DNA of 64,000 bases from Mycocentrospora acerina. Taxonomy: Eukaryota > Ascomycota > Dothideomycetes > Pleosporales. Where the stretch lies: NCBI GenBank assembly GCA_022701365.1, contig JAKUHH010000395.1, positions 682,001-746,000 of the forward strand, given 5' to 3'. The notes below the pieces were generated by a model. The model saw only the letters and a program-made list of their open reading frames with translations, was not told the origin of the DNA and did no database searches. Positions 46,112 to 57,601 of this stretch are shown here, piece after piece. Position 1 is the first letter of the stretch. Each line of letters starts with the position of its first letter. A program made the translations under genes and the position numbers.

Positions 46112-48360
46112 GAACGGAATCAACCGGTTCAGTTCCATTGAACGTTGATATTTTCTTCGTGCTGTGTAATTCCTCATCACAGGTTCCCGAAAGCACTTAC
46201 CGTCACCGATCTCATTCCAACACGCACTCGATGTTGCCGTTTTCTTCATCATGATTCTACGATACCCTTGACGTTGTTGCTTCACAAAAGTATTCTTCAC
46301 ATTGTCTTCTCTTTTTTGCATTCTATATTTACTATGTCAATTGTTGGTGTGGAACTTGGCGTAATATCCACGATAGCTGAGGTTTGACCATCGTAGTGTT
46401 GAGACACTGAAGCTGTGTAGTGCTGCCGTAAGTATGGCGGCGAAGCAATGAAGTGTTGCATGAACTTGGAGTTACGGAAACAACCTGATTCATGATTTTA
46501 AGAGGACACGAGAATCTGCTAGGGATGTTCCTCCCTCGAAGCAGTAAAAATACAAAACCAACTTAACTAGCTCATTTCCACCTCCCAAAGCCATGAAATC
46601 TTGTACATTTGCATTCTCCAAATAACTCAGCGTGATGTATTCTGACGGAATCCTCTGGACTGTCTGTACAGCAAACCCCAATTTTGAACACCCTCGGCTT
46701 CCAAACACGAATTTGCTCATGGGGATCGCGGAACCACACATCCGGCCCCTCAATCCGGCTCTCATCTGCAAACCTTACTCGCATTACAATCAATCAACAT
46801 CCCAGAACCCCATGTATATTGCCCACGAAAAATCTGCCTCTTCTGTAGACAAATGAAGTTGCCCTTTACCCCGCGAAAGAAAAGTATCGCACCACGCAAG
46901 ACAGGACAAGGCATGCGTTTGCACCGTCCTGCAAAGAATCGCGCTAGTGGCCACTACTGTCACCCCGGGGATCATCACTGCATCCAGAAAATCATGTAAT
47001 ATGCACATTGGGCGAGAGCGCAGAACCGGATTTGCACCGCGACGCATCATGGGAGACGGGCGGGGTTGTATCCGGCGTGAGCGACGAACGACATTGCCGA
47101 GTGGGTCGACGATGACGGGCGGATGGACCTCCGTTGTCCGCGTCTGCCGAGCTTGTCCTGTCATGTCTTGACTTGACTTATCTTTTCCTATCTTGTTCTA
47201 GAGTTGTTGCGTCGTTTCATTCCGTGTCGTGTCGTTTTGTGCCGTATAACTAGAGTACCTGGTGTGGCAGAGCAGCAACACCGACTCTATTACAGGCATG
47301 GATGCGCAGCGCCTACACCCACACCTGCACCTGCACCTGGCACCTGCATACATCCATGCCACCACCCATCCCCGTTGCCACATAAACGGGCGGATTTTCA
47401 CGCAAAAAAGTAGTAGCCCCCCGCGTCTGGATCTAGACCGAGTGTGCTTACTGCTGCTAGTCTCACCCCAGGCCTAGCAGCCAGACATTGCATACACCAC
47501 CGTCATACGGAGTGTAGGTATCTCAATGTAGGTGAGCTTGTACTCATGCCACCTATCTACTGTACCTGTGTAGTCCACCCCGCTAGGTAGATGCCTCAAA
47601 GGATATGACGCAGCGCAGTATGTGTCACACTGCTGAACCTGCCTAGCTGTGGTGGAGGGGCGAATCGCGCAGGCACGTGCATTCGAGTTGTAGGTGCTGC
47701 GTGGTACGTGCCGGTGGCGACGGCGTGCACGGGAATAACTAAGTGATTTTGCGTGCGGCTCGGCTGTACTGCAGGAGGGGGGGGGGAGGGGAACGTCGGC
47801 GCCGATGCCGACAAAACGGATGGCTGGATGAGTTTGTTTGGGACTCAAGGGGCGTAGGTATACGGGGATTGTTTGCTGTTCATTGTTTCAGAGGAGGTTG
47901 GTTGGATGGAGGTGGCGTGATATCGACGTTTTGAGGTATGTGAGGGTTTTGCTTTTTGTCTTGGAGACGCGCACCGTGTATTGTATGGGGGGCTGTTGTT
48001 TGGGTACATCGGCTGTTCCTTTGTACTACGCGAGATTGTCATGTACGTGTATATTGGTTGCATAGCTGGCGGTGCGTCGATCTGTGGAATATTGTTTGTG
48101 GGGCGTGCTGTGAATGTTTTGGGGAGGTGACGACGTGTTCACTTTAACGTTGTAAAGGACGTTTTGCTCTTTGCATGTCTGTCAAAGTTGTCACTGCGTT
48201 GTGAAAAGTTGGTCATTTGATTGAAAACTAGGATACACTTGGACAGAGTTTGTTGTTTCGTGAAATGTATTGAATTAACGTGGATATGCAAAACAGGAAA
48301 TCACTCGCATGGGACAACGCCTCTACATGACCTTTTACCTCCCTTTGCCATCTGGCACGT
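46112..48360. other. 2.2-kb convergent spacer, no secure gene
   Basis: Contains ORFs on both strands (for example 46572-46793 (-), 46790-47164 (-)) without domain support. Nothing else recognised. Confidence 0.5.
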
Positions 48361-49869
48361 CTACAATGGTGTCTGGAAAACAAGTGCAACATGATCGTCA
48401 CCAGCTGTGATGACCGCCTCGCCGTTACCCTGTACGAAGCTCATGATTCCTCCGCCCTCTCCTCCACCCTGGTGACCCTTCCACTCGCCCACAAGCCCCC
48501 TCCCAGCAGCCGCTGTTCCGCCTCTTGTGTCCCAGCGCCTGAGCACACCATCATATCCAGCGCTTGTGAGCAGCCACCCGCCAGGGCCATCCTTCTTGAC
48601 AAAATCAATCTTGACAACAGCCTGTGGCGAATCTTCATCTGCGTGAGCTTCCTCTATCCTTCTGCGAACAGCAAAGCGGTGTGCAGTGTCGAAAAGCGTA
48701 ATGGAACCGTCGACGTTTCCGGCAGCCATGAGTGTGAGTGGTGGAGAAGAGAAGTCGAGACATTCGACATTGTCGCTTCCAGCCTGGAGACTGGCAAGGA
48801 TCTGGCCTGTCTGGCCGGATGATGAGGCACTGCCCTTGGCAGTAACCTGCTTGCCACCGCTAGATTTGTTCTTCGCGCCTCCGCCACCAGAGGAGGTCGA
48901 TGCTTGTGCAGGTGCAGAAAGGCGAGGAAGACCAACGATTCGGATCTGACCTTCAGGACCGCCAACTGCGACGAATGCGCCCGATGGGGGAATGCCAATG
49001 GAGTAGAGACCGCCTTCGACGCGGAAGCGCTCGTCGACTCCGGTGAGACCAATCACGGCCTGTGAGTCGGAAGTCGATGTGAGACCCTGCGATGCAGCGT
49101 CGCCGAACACGTCCCAGACGTAGAGACTCGAGTCCTCGGAAATGGTAGCCAAGAGTGCGCCGTCGGAAGACCATGTTCCCGCTGTGCAGCTCTCAGTGTG
49201 GGAGTAGTAGGCTTGCAGGACTTGTAGTTCCGTGCCCTTGTCTGTACTCAGTTGGTAGACCCAAACTGATCCATCGTTCGCACCGAGAGCAACTACATTG
49301 GGGTGTTCAGGCGAGGGGTTTGGGATGAGCCAGTTGATTTCCTCGACCTCTTGTGCTTCGGCCAGGAACTTCCACTTCTTTCCGTCTGGGACGCCCTGCC
49401 AGGCGCGTAACTTCCCATCCAGGCCTGCTGTAGCTACAAACTGACCCTTGGGCTGGGTGAATGTGACGGCGTTGATAGAGTCTTTGTGCCCGTCCAGTGT
49501 GAACAAGCTCTTCAGCCCTTCTCTTTCTTGTGGCTGTCCATCATTGCTTGCTTGTGCAGTAGGCGCAGAGGAGACATCAATAATGTAGCCCTTGTCGTCA
49601 CCGCCGCCAGTCGCGATAATGTCCAAGTGTACGGGGTGCTGTGCTATGCAGAAGATGCTGTCTTTGTGCTCGTCGAAATGCGCAATCGAGTCGTTTTGCA
49701 GTTGAATCTCCATTTCAGCGCCCTCATCGCCCTCGTCATCCGAGTCCATGGGAACGTCTCCGTCATCCTCTACAATTTCCTCTGCCTCGTCGGCTTCGAG
49801 CATGTTGTCCTCGTCATGATAGTCGATATCGTCTTCCTGATGCTGCTGATTTGGGGTTGGCGCGGCCAT
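48361..49869 (-). CDS. SQT1: WD40 ribosome-assembly chaperone, SQT1/AAMP family
   Basis: Intronless, 502 aa from the Met at 49869 (MAAPTPNQQHQEDDIDYHDE). The frame stays open upstream, but that sequence is not protein-like. An acidic N-terminus (about 10-58) precedes a beta-propeller with repeats such as HKDSIFCIAQHPVHLDIIAT, HKDSINAVTFTQPKGQFVAT and YSHTESCTAGTWSSDGALLAT, ending HVALVFQ. A Gly/Ser-rich insertion lies around 300-340 between late blades. In yeast, Sqt1 binds nascent uL16 (Rpl10) and delivers it to the 60S particle; the acidic N-terminus and propeller face are used for this. The human relative is AAMP. Length and order fit well. Confidence 0.88.
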   Translation of the reverse strand: MAAPTPNQQHQEDDIDYHDEDNMLEADEAEEIVEDDGDVPMDSDDEGDEGAEMEIQLQNDSIAHFDEHKDSIFCIAQHPVHLDIIATGGGDDKGYIIDVSSAPTAQASNDGQPQEREGLKSLFTLDGHKDSINAVTFTQPKGQFVATAGLDGKLRAWQGVPDGKKWKFLAEAQEVEEINWLIPNPSPEHPNVVALGANDGSVWVYQLSTDKGTELQVLQAYYSHTESCTAGTWSSDGALLATISEDSSLYVWDVFGDAASQGLTSTSDSQAVIGLTGVDERFRVEGGLYSIGIPPSGAFVAVGGPEGQIRIVGLPRLSAPAQASTSSGGGGAKNKSSGGKQVTAKGSASSSGQTGQILASLQAGSDNVECLDFSSPPLTLMAAGNVDGSITLFDTAHRFAVRRRIEEAHADEDSPQAVVKIDFVKKDGPGGWLLTSAGYDGVLRRWDTRGGTAAAGRGLVGEWKGHQGGGEGGGIMSFVQGNGEAVITAGDDHVALVFQTPL

Positions 49870-50225
49870 TTTATTTGCTGCTATATCTTCTGGTGCGTAG
49901 AGCGTGTGCAAGCGATCAGGGCAGCGGGAGGCGCTCCTGAGATTTATGTGTTGCTTAGTTGTGTTGCTTAGAAATGCTCGATTGCACCTTCCATCAAGAA
50001 CTTTTTCCTTCGCGTCTGTGTTGTGAGGGGCAAATGGCGACCCCACACCGCTTATCGATTACGCATGTCGTCAGTGTGCTTGGAACAGTCAGCAACACAG
50101 TTACTTCACTGCAGCAATGAATGCGTCTTGAAAATTCGATGTCACCACAAGCTCTAATACAAGATCTCGGTTCCAAGTGTACAGCAATACATTACAGCTT
50201 CTAATAAACGTGTTTACCCAATATC
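49870..50225. other. SQT1 promoter / ligase 3' region
   Basis: 356 bp between two - strand genes. No gene seen. Confidence 0.6.
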
Positions 50226-52326
50226 CTACAATTTGGCTCCAGCCTTCCTCCTGCTCTCCTTCTCCTTGTCTCTCAATAATCGTCGCAGGATCTTGCCCGA
50301 GGGACTTTTCGGGATGACGTCTTAAATTCGATCAGTATTTAGGATTGAATTTTTTCGGGGATAAAAAATACTAGACTTACCTATAAATTCGATGCCACCA
50401 GAAATCCACTTGTACCGCGCCTTGTGATCCTCAACGTGCTTCTGAATCTGGCGGGCAAGCACACGATCACTCTCCTCAATTCCAACCGACGGTGACTTGA
50501 CAATAAAGGCTTTTGGCACCTCGCCGGCTTTTTCATCTGGTACCTGAATGACTGCGCAGTCATTGACCGCCGGGTGCGTGAGAAGGTGAGCTTCGAGTTC
50601 TGCCGGGGCAACTTGGTGTCCCTGAACCAGTTAGTTCGAGCCAGGAGAGGACAAGATCAATAAATACCATGACTTTGATGAGTTCCTTAATTCGGTCGAC
50701 GATGAAAATGTGTTCGTTTCCGGCTGCCGACTTCTTGACAATCGCCTCGTCACCGGTGTGCATGTATCCGTTTATGAATGTCTCCGCGTTCGCTTTGTCA
50801 TTGTTCAAGTATCCGAGCACAACAGCAGGAGACTTGACACACAGCTCGCCAGGTGTGTTGTACTCAGTAACTTCCTTACCTTCTGGTGTGAGAAGCTTGA
50901 TCTCAATACCAGGGAGAAGAGCACCAGATGAGCCAAACCAGATATCGTCGGGAGAGCTTGAACACACAACGGTGCAAGTCTCGGTAAGGCCTTACATTAG
51001 AGTTAGTGTCTGTAAGGAAGAAGTGTGGTTTGTTCATACCGTAGCCTTGACGAATCTTCCACGTCGGGAAAATCTTTTGCAAATCTTCAGCCGTCTCTTC
51101 ACCAAGCGGAGCTGCACCTGTGAATATCGACCACACAGAGCTGAGATCGTACTTTGCGAGCAGATTTTGGTTCTTGGTCATCATGATAATAATAGGCGGC
51201 ACCTTGTGTATGTCAGTATACAACCTAGCACTGACAGCTCATCACATACCAGGAAAAGTGTGTTGATCTTGTGGTCTTGGATAGCCTGTAGCGTGATGGC
51301 AAAGTCAAATTTAGGAAGGACAATGACACCGTCTCCGCGATAGACGGAGGAATGGCAGATGACGACTAGACTGTAAATGTGGGACATGGGAAGCAGGCCA
51401 AGAGCATTCTCATTGTACACTTCCCCCTTCTTTCCGAGGGTGCTCCTGTAGGGTCCCTCGTATGTGGCCGTTTGTACTGTGCGGTGTCAGCTCGTTGTTG
51501 AAGAGGGCCTATGTTATAGCTTACGCGTGTTTGCAATGACATTTTTGTGGGAGATCATGACGCCTTTCTGTGGATATTGTCAATAGCTGATAGCTACTGC
51601 AGATACACTGAACCTACCGGCAGTCCCGAGGTACCACTGGAGTAGCAAAGGAAGGCAGTCCGCTCTGCGCCATGCCCAGGTGCCCAATTCAATGGTTCCA
51701 GGCTTTGCAGCTTAGCACCTTCACGAATGAAGTCGTTGACCGTCTTCATGCCACTTGGAGCGCTTTTGCCATCGGTAAAGTGCTCAGGTACTTCCAGTAT
51801 GTAGATGCGGTTCGCAGGAATGCCACATTTGCTGGCAGCCTCGCGCGCAATATCGAGCAACGGCACACAAGTGAAGAGAGCCTTCGCTTTCGAGTTCTTC
51901 AACTGATACTCGAGCTCGGCGGCGCTGTATGCAGCATTGGCAGGCGTCTGGATGCCGCCTAGACGGTGCGTCGCCCATGCGAGAGGAAGCGTGTCCAGCT
52001 GTCACGCGTTAGCACACAGCGCGCACGTCGTGGTGGATTGCACTTGCCGTGTTTAGGGAGAAGACAGCGATGACCTTATCCCATTCCGAGCCCTTGTTGA
52101 CCTCGAAACCGAGCTCCTTGGCCAGTCCACGCGCGAGGAAGTCAACGCGCTGCTTTACCTCGGTACTCGAGTATGTCTTGCCCGTCACACCGCAAGTGAA
52201 GGGGCTCCTCGAATTTGCGTGTGCACACCGACCGTACTGCTCATCGAGCATAAAGTCACCGATAGAGATGGAGCTGTTCGGCTCGGCAGGAAGCTGCGGC
52301 ACCCATGAGGGCGGGTGGAAAGGCAT
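50226..52326 (-). CDS. Peroxisomal 4-coumarate-CoA-ligase-like acyl-CoA synthetase, 583 aa
   Basis: Eight exons: 52048-52326, 51618-51998, 51525-51567, 51250-51476, 51040-51202, 50668-50990, 50381-50621 and 50226-50320, all in phase. The first intron (51999-52047) is GC-AG (GCAAGT donor). Adenylate-forming motifs are SSGTSGLPKGVMISHKN (split by intron 2), GYGLTETCT, YMHTGDEA, DRIKELIKV and the catalytic-lysine motif SPSGKILRR. The C-terminus is GAKL, so the final tripeptide AKL is a type-1 peroxisomal targeting signal. The start MPFHPPSWVPQLP matches the fungal 4CL-like class. A spliced 5' UTR is possible, since GTGAGT...CACAG lies just upstream. The reaction is ATP-dependent activation of an aryl or acyl carboxylate. 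Next to an aromatic catabolic cluster, phenylpropanoid side-chain beta-oxidation is a plausible inferred role. Confidence 0.93.
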
Positions 52327-53100
52327 TGCGACTGGTTTCTGTGTCGCATGGTCAGTGGTTGTGCTCTCTGGTGACACTGCGGACACACTCACGCGTCCTT
52401 TGTTGTACTTTTTGGTTACAATGTCTAGGAGCAGGAGAAGAGACTCCGGCCACCCGGTTGCCAGGATTTAGCAGCAGCACTAGTACCCATCCGTGATGCC
52501 GGGCATCGAGGCTCGCACATTTCTCGGTACTTCAGCCGGTTCAAACGTGGGGAAGTTTCCCCAGGAGGCGTTGAAGAAGCCGAGGCTAGTGTCTGATTCG
52601 AGTTTGCATGATTCGTAAGCCGGCAACTGACTCGGTGGCAGATTGGCAACAACAGCGCCAACAACAACGCCAACAGCATCGAACTTGATCAGTGTTCTCC
52701 AGGGTCCATCAGCCGTCGAACAATCCATGAACCAATGCCCCTCTGTGACTCTACGGTCGCTTTAAATTCACAATAGTCGCTTGTAGTTCAGGCATCTGCT
52801 AATGTCGCAACCGTTGGCCGTGCTGTCCAGCACCACCCATATTCACTTCACCACCCGCCATGAGACCACGCGGCTCTTTCGCAGATGGCCGTCTCAGATG
52901 TGGAAGTAGATTGCCCCATGAATTTTCTCGATTTTCTATCACCTATTGTCACGCACTTGATCACTCACTGTGCACATTGCAACACACTCTCTTACGTTAT
53001 TTCCTCGCTGCTGTACTGACTTCCGTTTTCTACATTGTTGTTCTCCAAACACCGTAATCTTCGCCTACTTCTCCATCCTGTCTCTTCTTTTGTGTAAGCA
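52327..53100. other. Intergenic region upstream of the CoA ligase
   Basis: Holds the ligase promoter and a probable 5'-UTR intron. An 82-aa - strand ORF at 52480-52728 has no domain and may be an upstream ORF. Confidence 0.5.
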
Positions 53101-53295
53101 AAAACCAACAGGCTCAAACAACACTTTGCGGCGTTGCAGAAGTATTAGGAGCATGCGGTGGAGCATCAAGGGAAGCTGCAGTTTGCGCTTACGTGTCGGT
53201 GGTATGTTGATCTGGAGAGTTTGGAGGAAGGGGAGATGCCGGTGGAAGAGGTAAAGAGGGATGAGGCAATTTATTATAGTGAGAAGGTTGTATAA
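53101..53295 (+). pseudogene. C-terminal relic of an unidentified protein
   Basis: One frame reads RLKQHFAALQKY, then TAG at 53146-53148, then EHAVEHQGKLQFALTCRWYV and DLESLEEGEMPVEEV, ending at TAA 53293-53295. The sequence on both sides of the stop has protein-like amphipathic composition, so this looks like the 3' end of a decayed gene. Alternatively TATTAG could be a splice acceptor of an unseen gene. No upstream exon or family was recognised. Confidence 0.4.
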
Positions 53296-53393
53296 GATGG
53301 GTTAGAAAAGACGTGGAACAAAATGAGGAAGTTGTTCATTTTGGACAAACATCTTGCAGGTTCGAATAGACAAAGAGAGCAATAGTCCAGACT

Positions 53394-54101
53394 TCAAAGA
53401 TCATCCACACCCTTCATCCCCCTCGCGTTACACTCCCCAACATCCAATGCCACTAGAAACCTGCTCACGCAATTATACGCTGCCACCGTTGCCGTTAGCT
53501 CCACCGTCCCCGTATCCCCTAGCACCTTCTTCACCCCCTCCACCAACCCATCCGAAACCGTCACCCCAACCGTCATCGCGTCCGTATACAGCACCACAGC
53601 CTTCTCCTCCCCACTCAACCCCGCCAACACCCTCTCCGCCTCCTCATCAGGCAAACCCCTCGTCGACGGCGCAGAAAACACCGTCTTCATCACATCCTTG
53701 CTAACTCCTGCTTTCAGCGCAAGAGCAGCATGCACATCCCACTCATGCACCGCAGAGTTGAGCACCGCGACGCGTGAAATAGCTAGCTCCTGGAGGGTTG
53801 GCGGTAGTGTCGTTTGCGTACGGATCGCGCCTAGGAAGGAGGACCAACCGTCTGCTACGGCGGGGTTGTGCAACAGGGCGAGGTCCAGTGGGATGAGAGG
53901 CCGGGGGTGGCGGCGTGCGGCGATGCGTGTGTAGACTGGTTCGGCGGCGGGGGTTTGGGGGGTTGTGGGGGCGTAGGGGACGCGCATGGCGAGGTGAGGG
54001 GAGGTAGTGAAAGGTTTGGTGTGGTTGTGGTTGTAGTGGGGGTATTGTGCGCGTTGGAGAGAATGGAAATTTTTTGAGGAGCGAAGGCGGAAGATGGGCA
54101 T
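53394..54101 (-). CDS. Carboxymuconolactone-decarboxylase-like (AhpD-fold) protein, 235 aa
   Basis: Intronless. The first ~38 residues (MPIFRLRSSKNFHSLQRAQY...FTTSPHLA) look like a mitochondrial presequence; a second Met at residue 39 could start a shorter form. The core contains LQELAISRVAVLNSAVHEWD and VHAALALKAGVSKDVMKTVF, the CMD/AhpD helix pair with the conserved E-W-x-x-H. The AhpD redox CxxC is absent, so a peroxidase role is unlikely. CMD proteins decarboxylate 4-carboxymuconolactone in bacteria, but many fungal homologues are uncharacterised. Its place beside the dioxygenase and muconate cyclase makes a role in ring-cleavage product processing plausible but unproven. Confidence 0.82.
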   Translation of the reverse strand: MPIFRLRSSKNFHSLQRAQYPHYNHNHTKPFTTSPHLAMRVPYAPTTPQTPAAEPVYTRIAARRHPRPLIPLDLALLHNPAVADGWSSFLGAIRTQTTLPPTLQELAISRVAVLNSAVHEWDVHAALALKAGVSKDVMKTVFSAPSTRGLPDEEAERVLAGLSGEEKAVVLYTDAMTVGVTVSDGLVEGVKKVLGDTGTVELTATVAAYNCVSRFLVALDVGECNARGMKGVDDL

Positions 54102-54370
54102 GAGGAAAGAGAGCAGAATTAAGGGGGAGAGGCGAGGGGTTTATATAGCTGTTGTGCTGTGTCTGGTCGGGAGATTATATTTCCCCGATTCTCAGTCAAA
54201 ATGTCAAATAGGGATTGCGATGCAATTTTTAAGGGGATTTTTGATATTTATTGCTAAGTTTCAAAATACGCTTCAAAATGTCGTAGTCCGTCTTCATGCC
54301 TTTTCGCATACCCCATCCAGGATATCTACACATTCCCCAAACGCCATATATATACAAGAAAACTCATCAT

Positions 54371-55450
54371 CTACAACCTGCTCTGCTCGTCAAACACGTT
54401 GGGCAGCCTTGGAATGCCGTCCAGACGAGAGGTCTGCTTGCCTGTTGGCGCAAGCGTGACGTTGTACTCCAGGTCGAGCTTCGACTTGTCGTCCTTTGCG
54501 GGCTGGAAGTCGAGTAGCAGATCGTCCTTGACGGCGAAGACGGTGTCGTTGACGACCCACTGGTCGTCGCGGGGGTAGAGCTGTGTGATGAGGGGTTTGA
54601 AGTTATCGGCGGAAACCATGAGATGAATGTGGGCGGGGCGGAAGGGGTGGCGGTCTAGAGCCTTGAAGAGTGTGCCGGTTGCACCTGGAGTATTATTAGT
54701 AGATGCTACTGACTATACCGATTCAGGAAATGACTTACCATCGGTGGGCAGCGAGTAGGCGGTGGGCTTGTAGCAGTAGTACCAGTACTCGCCCTTTTCA
54801 TTTGTGGTGAACTTTCCGCGCAGGTTGTTTGGCGCCTGGTTGTCGGGGTCCTGGAAGTCGTACTTGCCGTTGGCACTCGCTTGCCAGATGTCGATGACGG
54901 CACCGGGAATACCCTTCTTGGTGTCGAGGTCACGCACGACGCCGTGCATGAGTGTGAGCTGGCCGAGCTCGTGGGGGTTTGTGACAATAGAATCGCCCAG
55001 AGCGCGGAAGGGTGAGTGGGGCGACCAGAAGGGGCCGAGAATTGTGCTCGAGGTGGGCGCCTCACCCGACTCGTTGATGTGCTTGTGGGCAATTTCATCG
55101 ACAAGACTATACTTGTTAGGTCTGAAGTCACTTGACTTGGGCTATCGAGGTACTCACGATTCAACACCCAGGACGTCAGAAATACGGTGGGCCTCGTTCC
55201 TCACGTTTGTCGTTGTCTTGCCAATCGAGTTGACGAATCGGACTCCCTCAAACCACTCATCGTTAGTCAGCTCAACCTCGCGGATGAAGTCGTGCAGATG
55301 TCTGATCATGGAGCTCATGACAAAGCGCGTCCTCTCAGGTGTGTTGGGTCCAATGGCATTGATGACAGCATCGGTGAAGTTGGGGTCGAAGCGGTGCTTT
55401 CCACCCTCCTGGTGTTCTGGTGCGGTAGACATGGCTGTTGTGATGGGCAA
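54371..55450 (-). CDS. Intradiol ring-cleavage dioxygenase (catechol/hydroxyquinol 1,2-type)
   Basis: Three exons: 55158-55450, 54739-55106 and 54371-54684 (introns 51 and 54 nt). Product is 324 aa from 55450, or 318 from the Met at 55432 (MSTAPEHQEGGKHRFDPNF). The N-terminal helical Dioxygenase_N domain (FTDAVINAIGPNTPERTRFV...) is followed by ESLVDEIAHKHI and ILGPFWSPHSP. The non-haem Fe(III) site is visible: tyrosines in YWYYCYKPTAYSLPTDG and histidines in RPAHIHLMV. Dioxygenase_N indicates the catechol or hydroxyquinol subclass rather than protocatechuate 3,4-dioxygenase. The product would be a cis,cis-muconate. It shares a 530-bp divergent promoter with the muconate cyclase gene. Confidence 0.94.
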
Positions 55451-55979
55451 AGGAAGATGTGGTAGAAATGGCTATCTGCGCAAGAATCTGAGGAAGTGTG
55501 GTTTGTATGTTGGAGTCTGTCACAGCTCTGGGGGGCGTCATGGCATTTAAACCCCTCAGCCCTCGACCAACCGAACGGTAGCCGTTGAAAATCACCGCGA
55601 CTCTAGCCGGCGCATCGGACCATGTGCTCTTGCGAATCGCGATGGCGGCATCTCAGTCGGCTCCTAGCTGGCGGCGACCTTTGGTGGGCGACGTTAACTA
55701 TGGTCTGCCCCGCAATCTTCTAGCGCCATTGGCCAATGAGCAACGTGGGGCGTGGATGAAGCCTTACCCGGCACTCTTCCTCTACCCTTACAAGAATCTT
55801 GAGCCCCGCCTTTGGCCTAGGCTCCGGAAATCTGGCGCGGCGTCGAGGAATGGTCCGAGTCTTGGAAGTGGAGGGCGATGCTTTCTGCAAGACTGTTTAG
55901 ACTTGCAAGTACACATCGAACGCGTCTGCTGTTCCCAAGACACCAAATCCCAGTCACCTCCAAGAGAAGCATCGCCAAC
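55451..55979. promoter_or_regulatory. Divergent promoter of dioxygenase and muconate cyclase
   Basis: 529-bp region between the two start codons, suggesting co-regulation. The frame upstream of 55980 is open from 55878 and could encode a presequence. No known regulator site was identified by eye. Confidence 0.5.
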
Positions 55980-57236
55980 ATGGTCAAGCACCATCTCATG
56001 ATTGGGACATGGACTCCTCCAGGCGTAATCATCACAGTCTCATTCGATGAGGAGACGCTGGAGCTGGAGTTGGTGAAGAAGACGGAAATTCCAGAGGATG
56101 AGCCGATTAGCTGGATGGCCTTTGATGTATGCTTGCTTGAATCTGGTCCAATTGAGTCAAAACACAGCTAATGCGCTGGACGCAGCATAAGCGCAAGCAA
56201 ATCTATGGCGCATCAATGAAGAAATGGAGTTCTCATGAAGTCAAGAGTCCAACTGAGATTGTACACACTGGAAGTTTTCCCATAGGTGGTCACCGTATGC
56301 ATACTCTATGCTGCTTGAAGTAGTAGATATTAACGCGCCGCAACAGCCAGAGCAAATGACGCCGACACCAAGACACGTGCCATCTTCCTCTTGCCTTCAA
56401 AGAAGCCCCCGTACGCTGTGTACTGCAACCCCTTCTACGACCATGCTGGCTATGGAAACATCTTCTCTGTCGACGAGGCGGGTCGCATGAAGGAGAATAT
56501 TCAGAACTACGAATACTGCGACAAGACGGCCATCCACGGCATGGTCTTTGATCCGACAGAAACGTATCTGTATAGTGCGGACATGTGGGCGAATCGCGTA
56601 TGGTGTCACAAAAAGATTGACGACGACGGCAGACTGGAGACAGTAGGATATACTGAAGCACCTGCACCAAAAGACCATCCACGATGGGTGGAGATGCATC
56701 CTAGTGGACAGTATTTGTATGCCCTAATGGAGGGCGGGAACAGGCTATGCGAGTACGTGATTGATCCGATCACCAAGTTGTCGATTTACACGCACAAAAC
56801 GTATCCTTTGATCCCACCTGGTAAGTCCCCAATCATGCATCCAGCATCATAACAGCAAGCAGCTAATGCGACCAAAGACATTCCCAACGCTGACACAATG
56901 TATCGCTCCGACGTCTGTTTCCTCACACAATCCTCGGAATATCTCTTCGCAACTTCGCGTTCAAACTCCTTTTCCCTTACGGGTTACATTGCCGCCTTCA
57001 AGATCGCTCCCTCTGGTGCCATTGAGCGACAGATCTGTCTCAACCCCACGCCCACGTCTGGCGGACACTCAAATGCCGTAGCGCCGTGTCCATGGAGTGA
57101 TGAGTGGCTTGCGTTGACAGACGATGAGAAGGGTGGAGTAGAAATCTACAGGTGGCACAAGGAGCATCTTGCGAGGGTTGCGAGGCTGGAAATTGGAGAA
57201 AAGGGATTTGGAATGAATGCTATTTGGTATGATTAG
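55980..57236 (+). CDS. Carboxy-cis,cis-muconate cyclase, 7-bladed propeller, 362 aa
   Basis: Four exons: 55980-56126, 56186-56294, 56347-56820 and 56878-57236, all GT-AG and in phase. The protein aligns end to end with the N. crassa 3-carboxy-cis,cis-muconate lactonizing enzyme: HHLMIGTWTPPG at the N-terminus, then DEPISWMAFD, KKWSSHEVKSPTEIVH, NPFYDHAGYGNIFSV, IHGMVFDPTETYLYSAD, GGHSNAVAPCPWSDEW and the exact-style ending GFGMNAIWYD. The enzyme cyclises 3-carboxymuconate (or muconate in related fungal members) to the muconolactone. The start at 55980 mirrors the Neurospora protein; the in-frame extension from 55878 is Arg-rich and mitochondrial-like, so a longer isoform cannot be excluded. 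Confidence 0.95.
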
Positions 57237-57601
57237 GTAGACGGACAGGTTAGAATCCAGCCAATTCGTACAATTGTTTACGAACAGCTTTCCCGAATCG
57301 TCATTTTTTCGGGGATTTGGTCATATCTCTCCACGTCCCGAACCTCGGAACAGGAGGGGCAAAGTGCTGATCCATCAAGGATCCACCAACAGGGTGCTCC
57401 CGTGCATTAGTGTGGCACGGCAGATGTCTTCGGTGAGGCGGCCCTTGCTACCACCAGGGCTGTCTAAACGTGGTTGGAGGAAGTATTCATCGTTCAAGTT
57501 CTCCAGTCTGTTCTTGGTCAATAGTCAGCTTCAACTTGTGCTTTGACAATAGAACACTCCAACTGTACACACTCCAACTACCCCACATTCCTAACCCCGC
57601 C
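57237..57601. other. Intergenic region, no gene seen
   Basis: 365 bp between two + strand cluster genes; promoter of the barrel-lactonase fusion. Confidence 0.6.

Noticed and set aside
46490..46856. Short ORFs on both strands (73-93 aa)
   Set aside because: The - strand frame looks somewhat protein-like but has no start context, intron partner or known family, so I could not support it.
48306..48360. Possible longer SQT1 reading frame upstream of 49869 to 50046
   Set aside because: The in-frame upstream residues are not protein-like and the Met at 49869 gives the usual acidic N-terminus.
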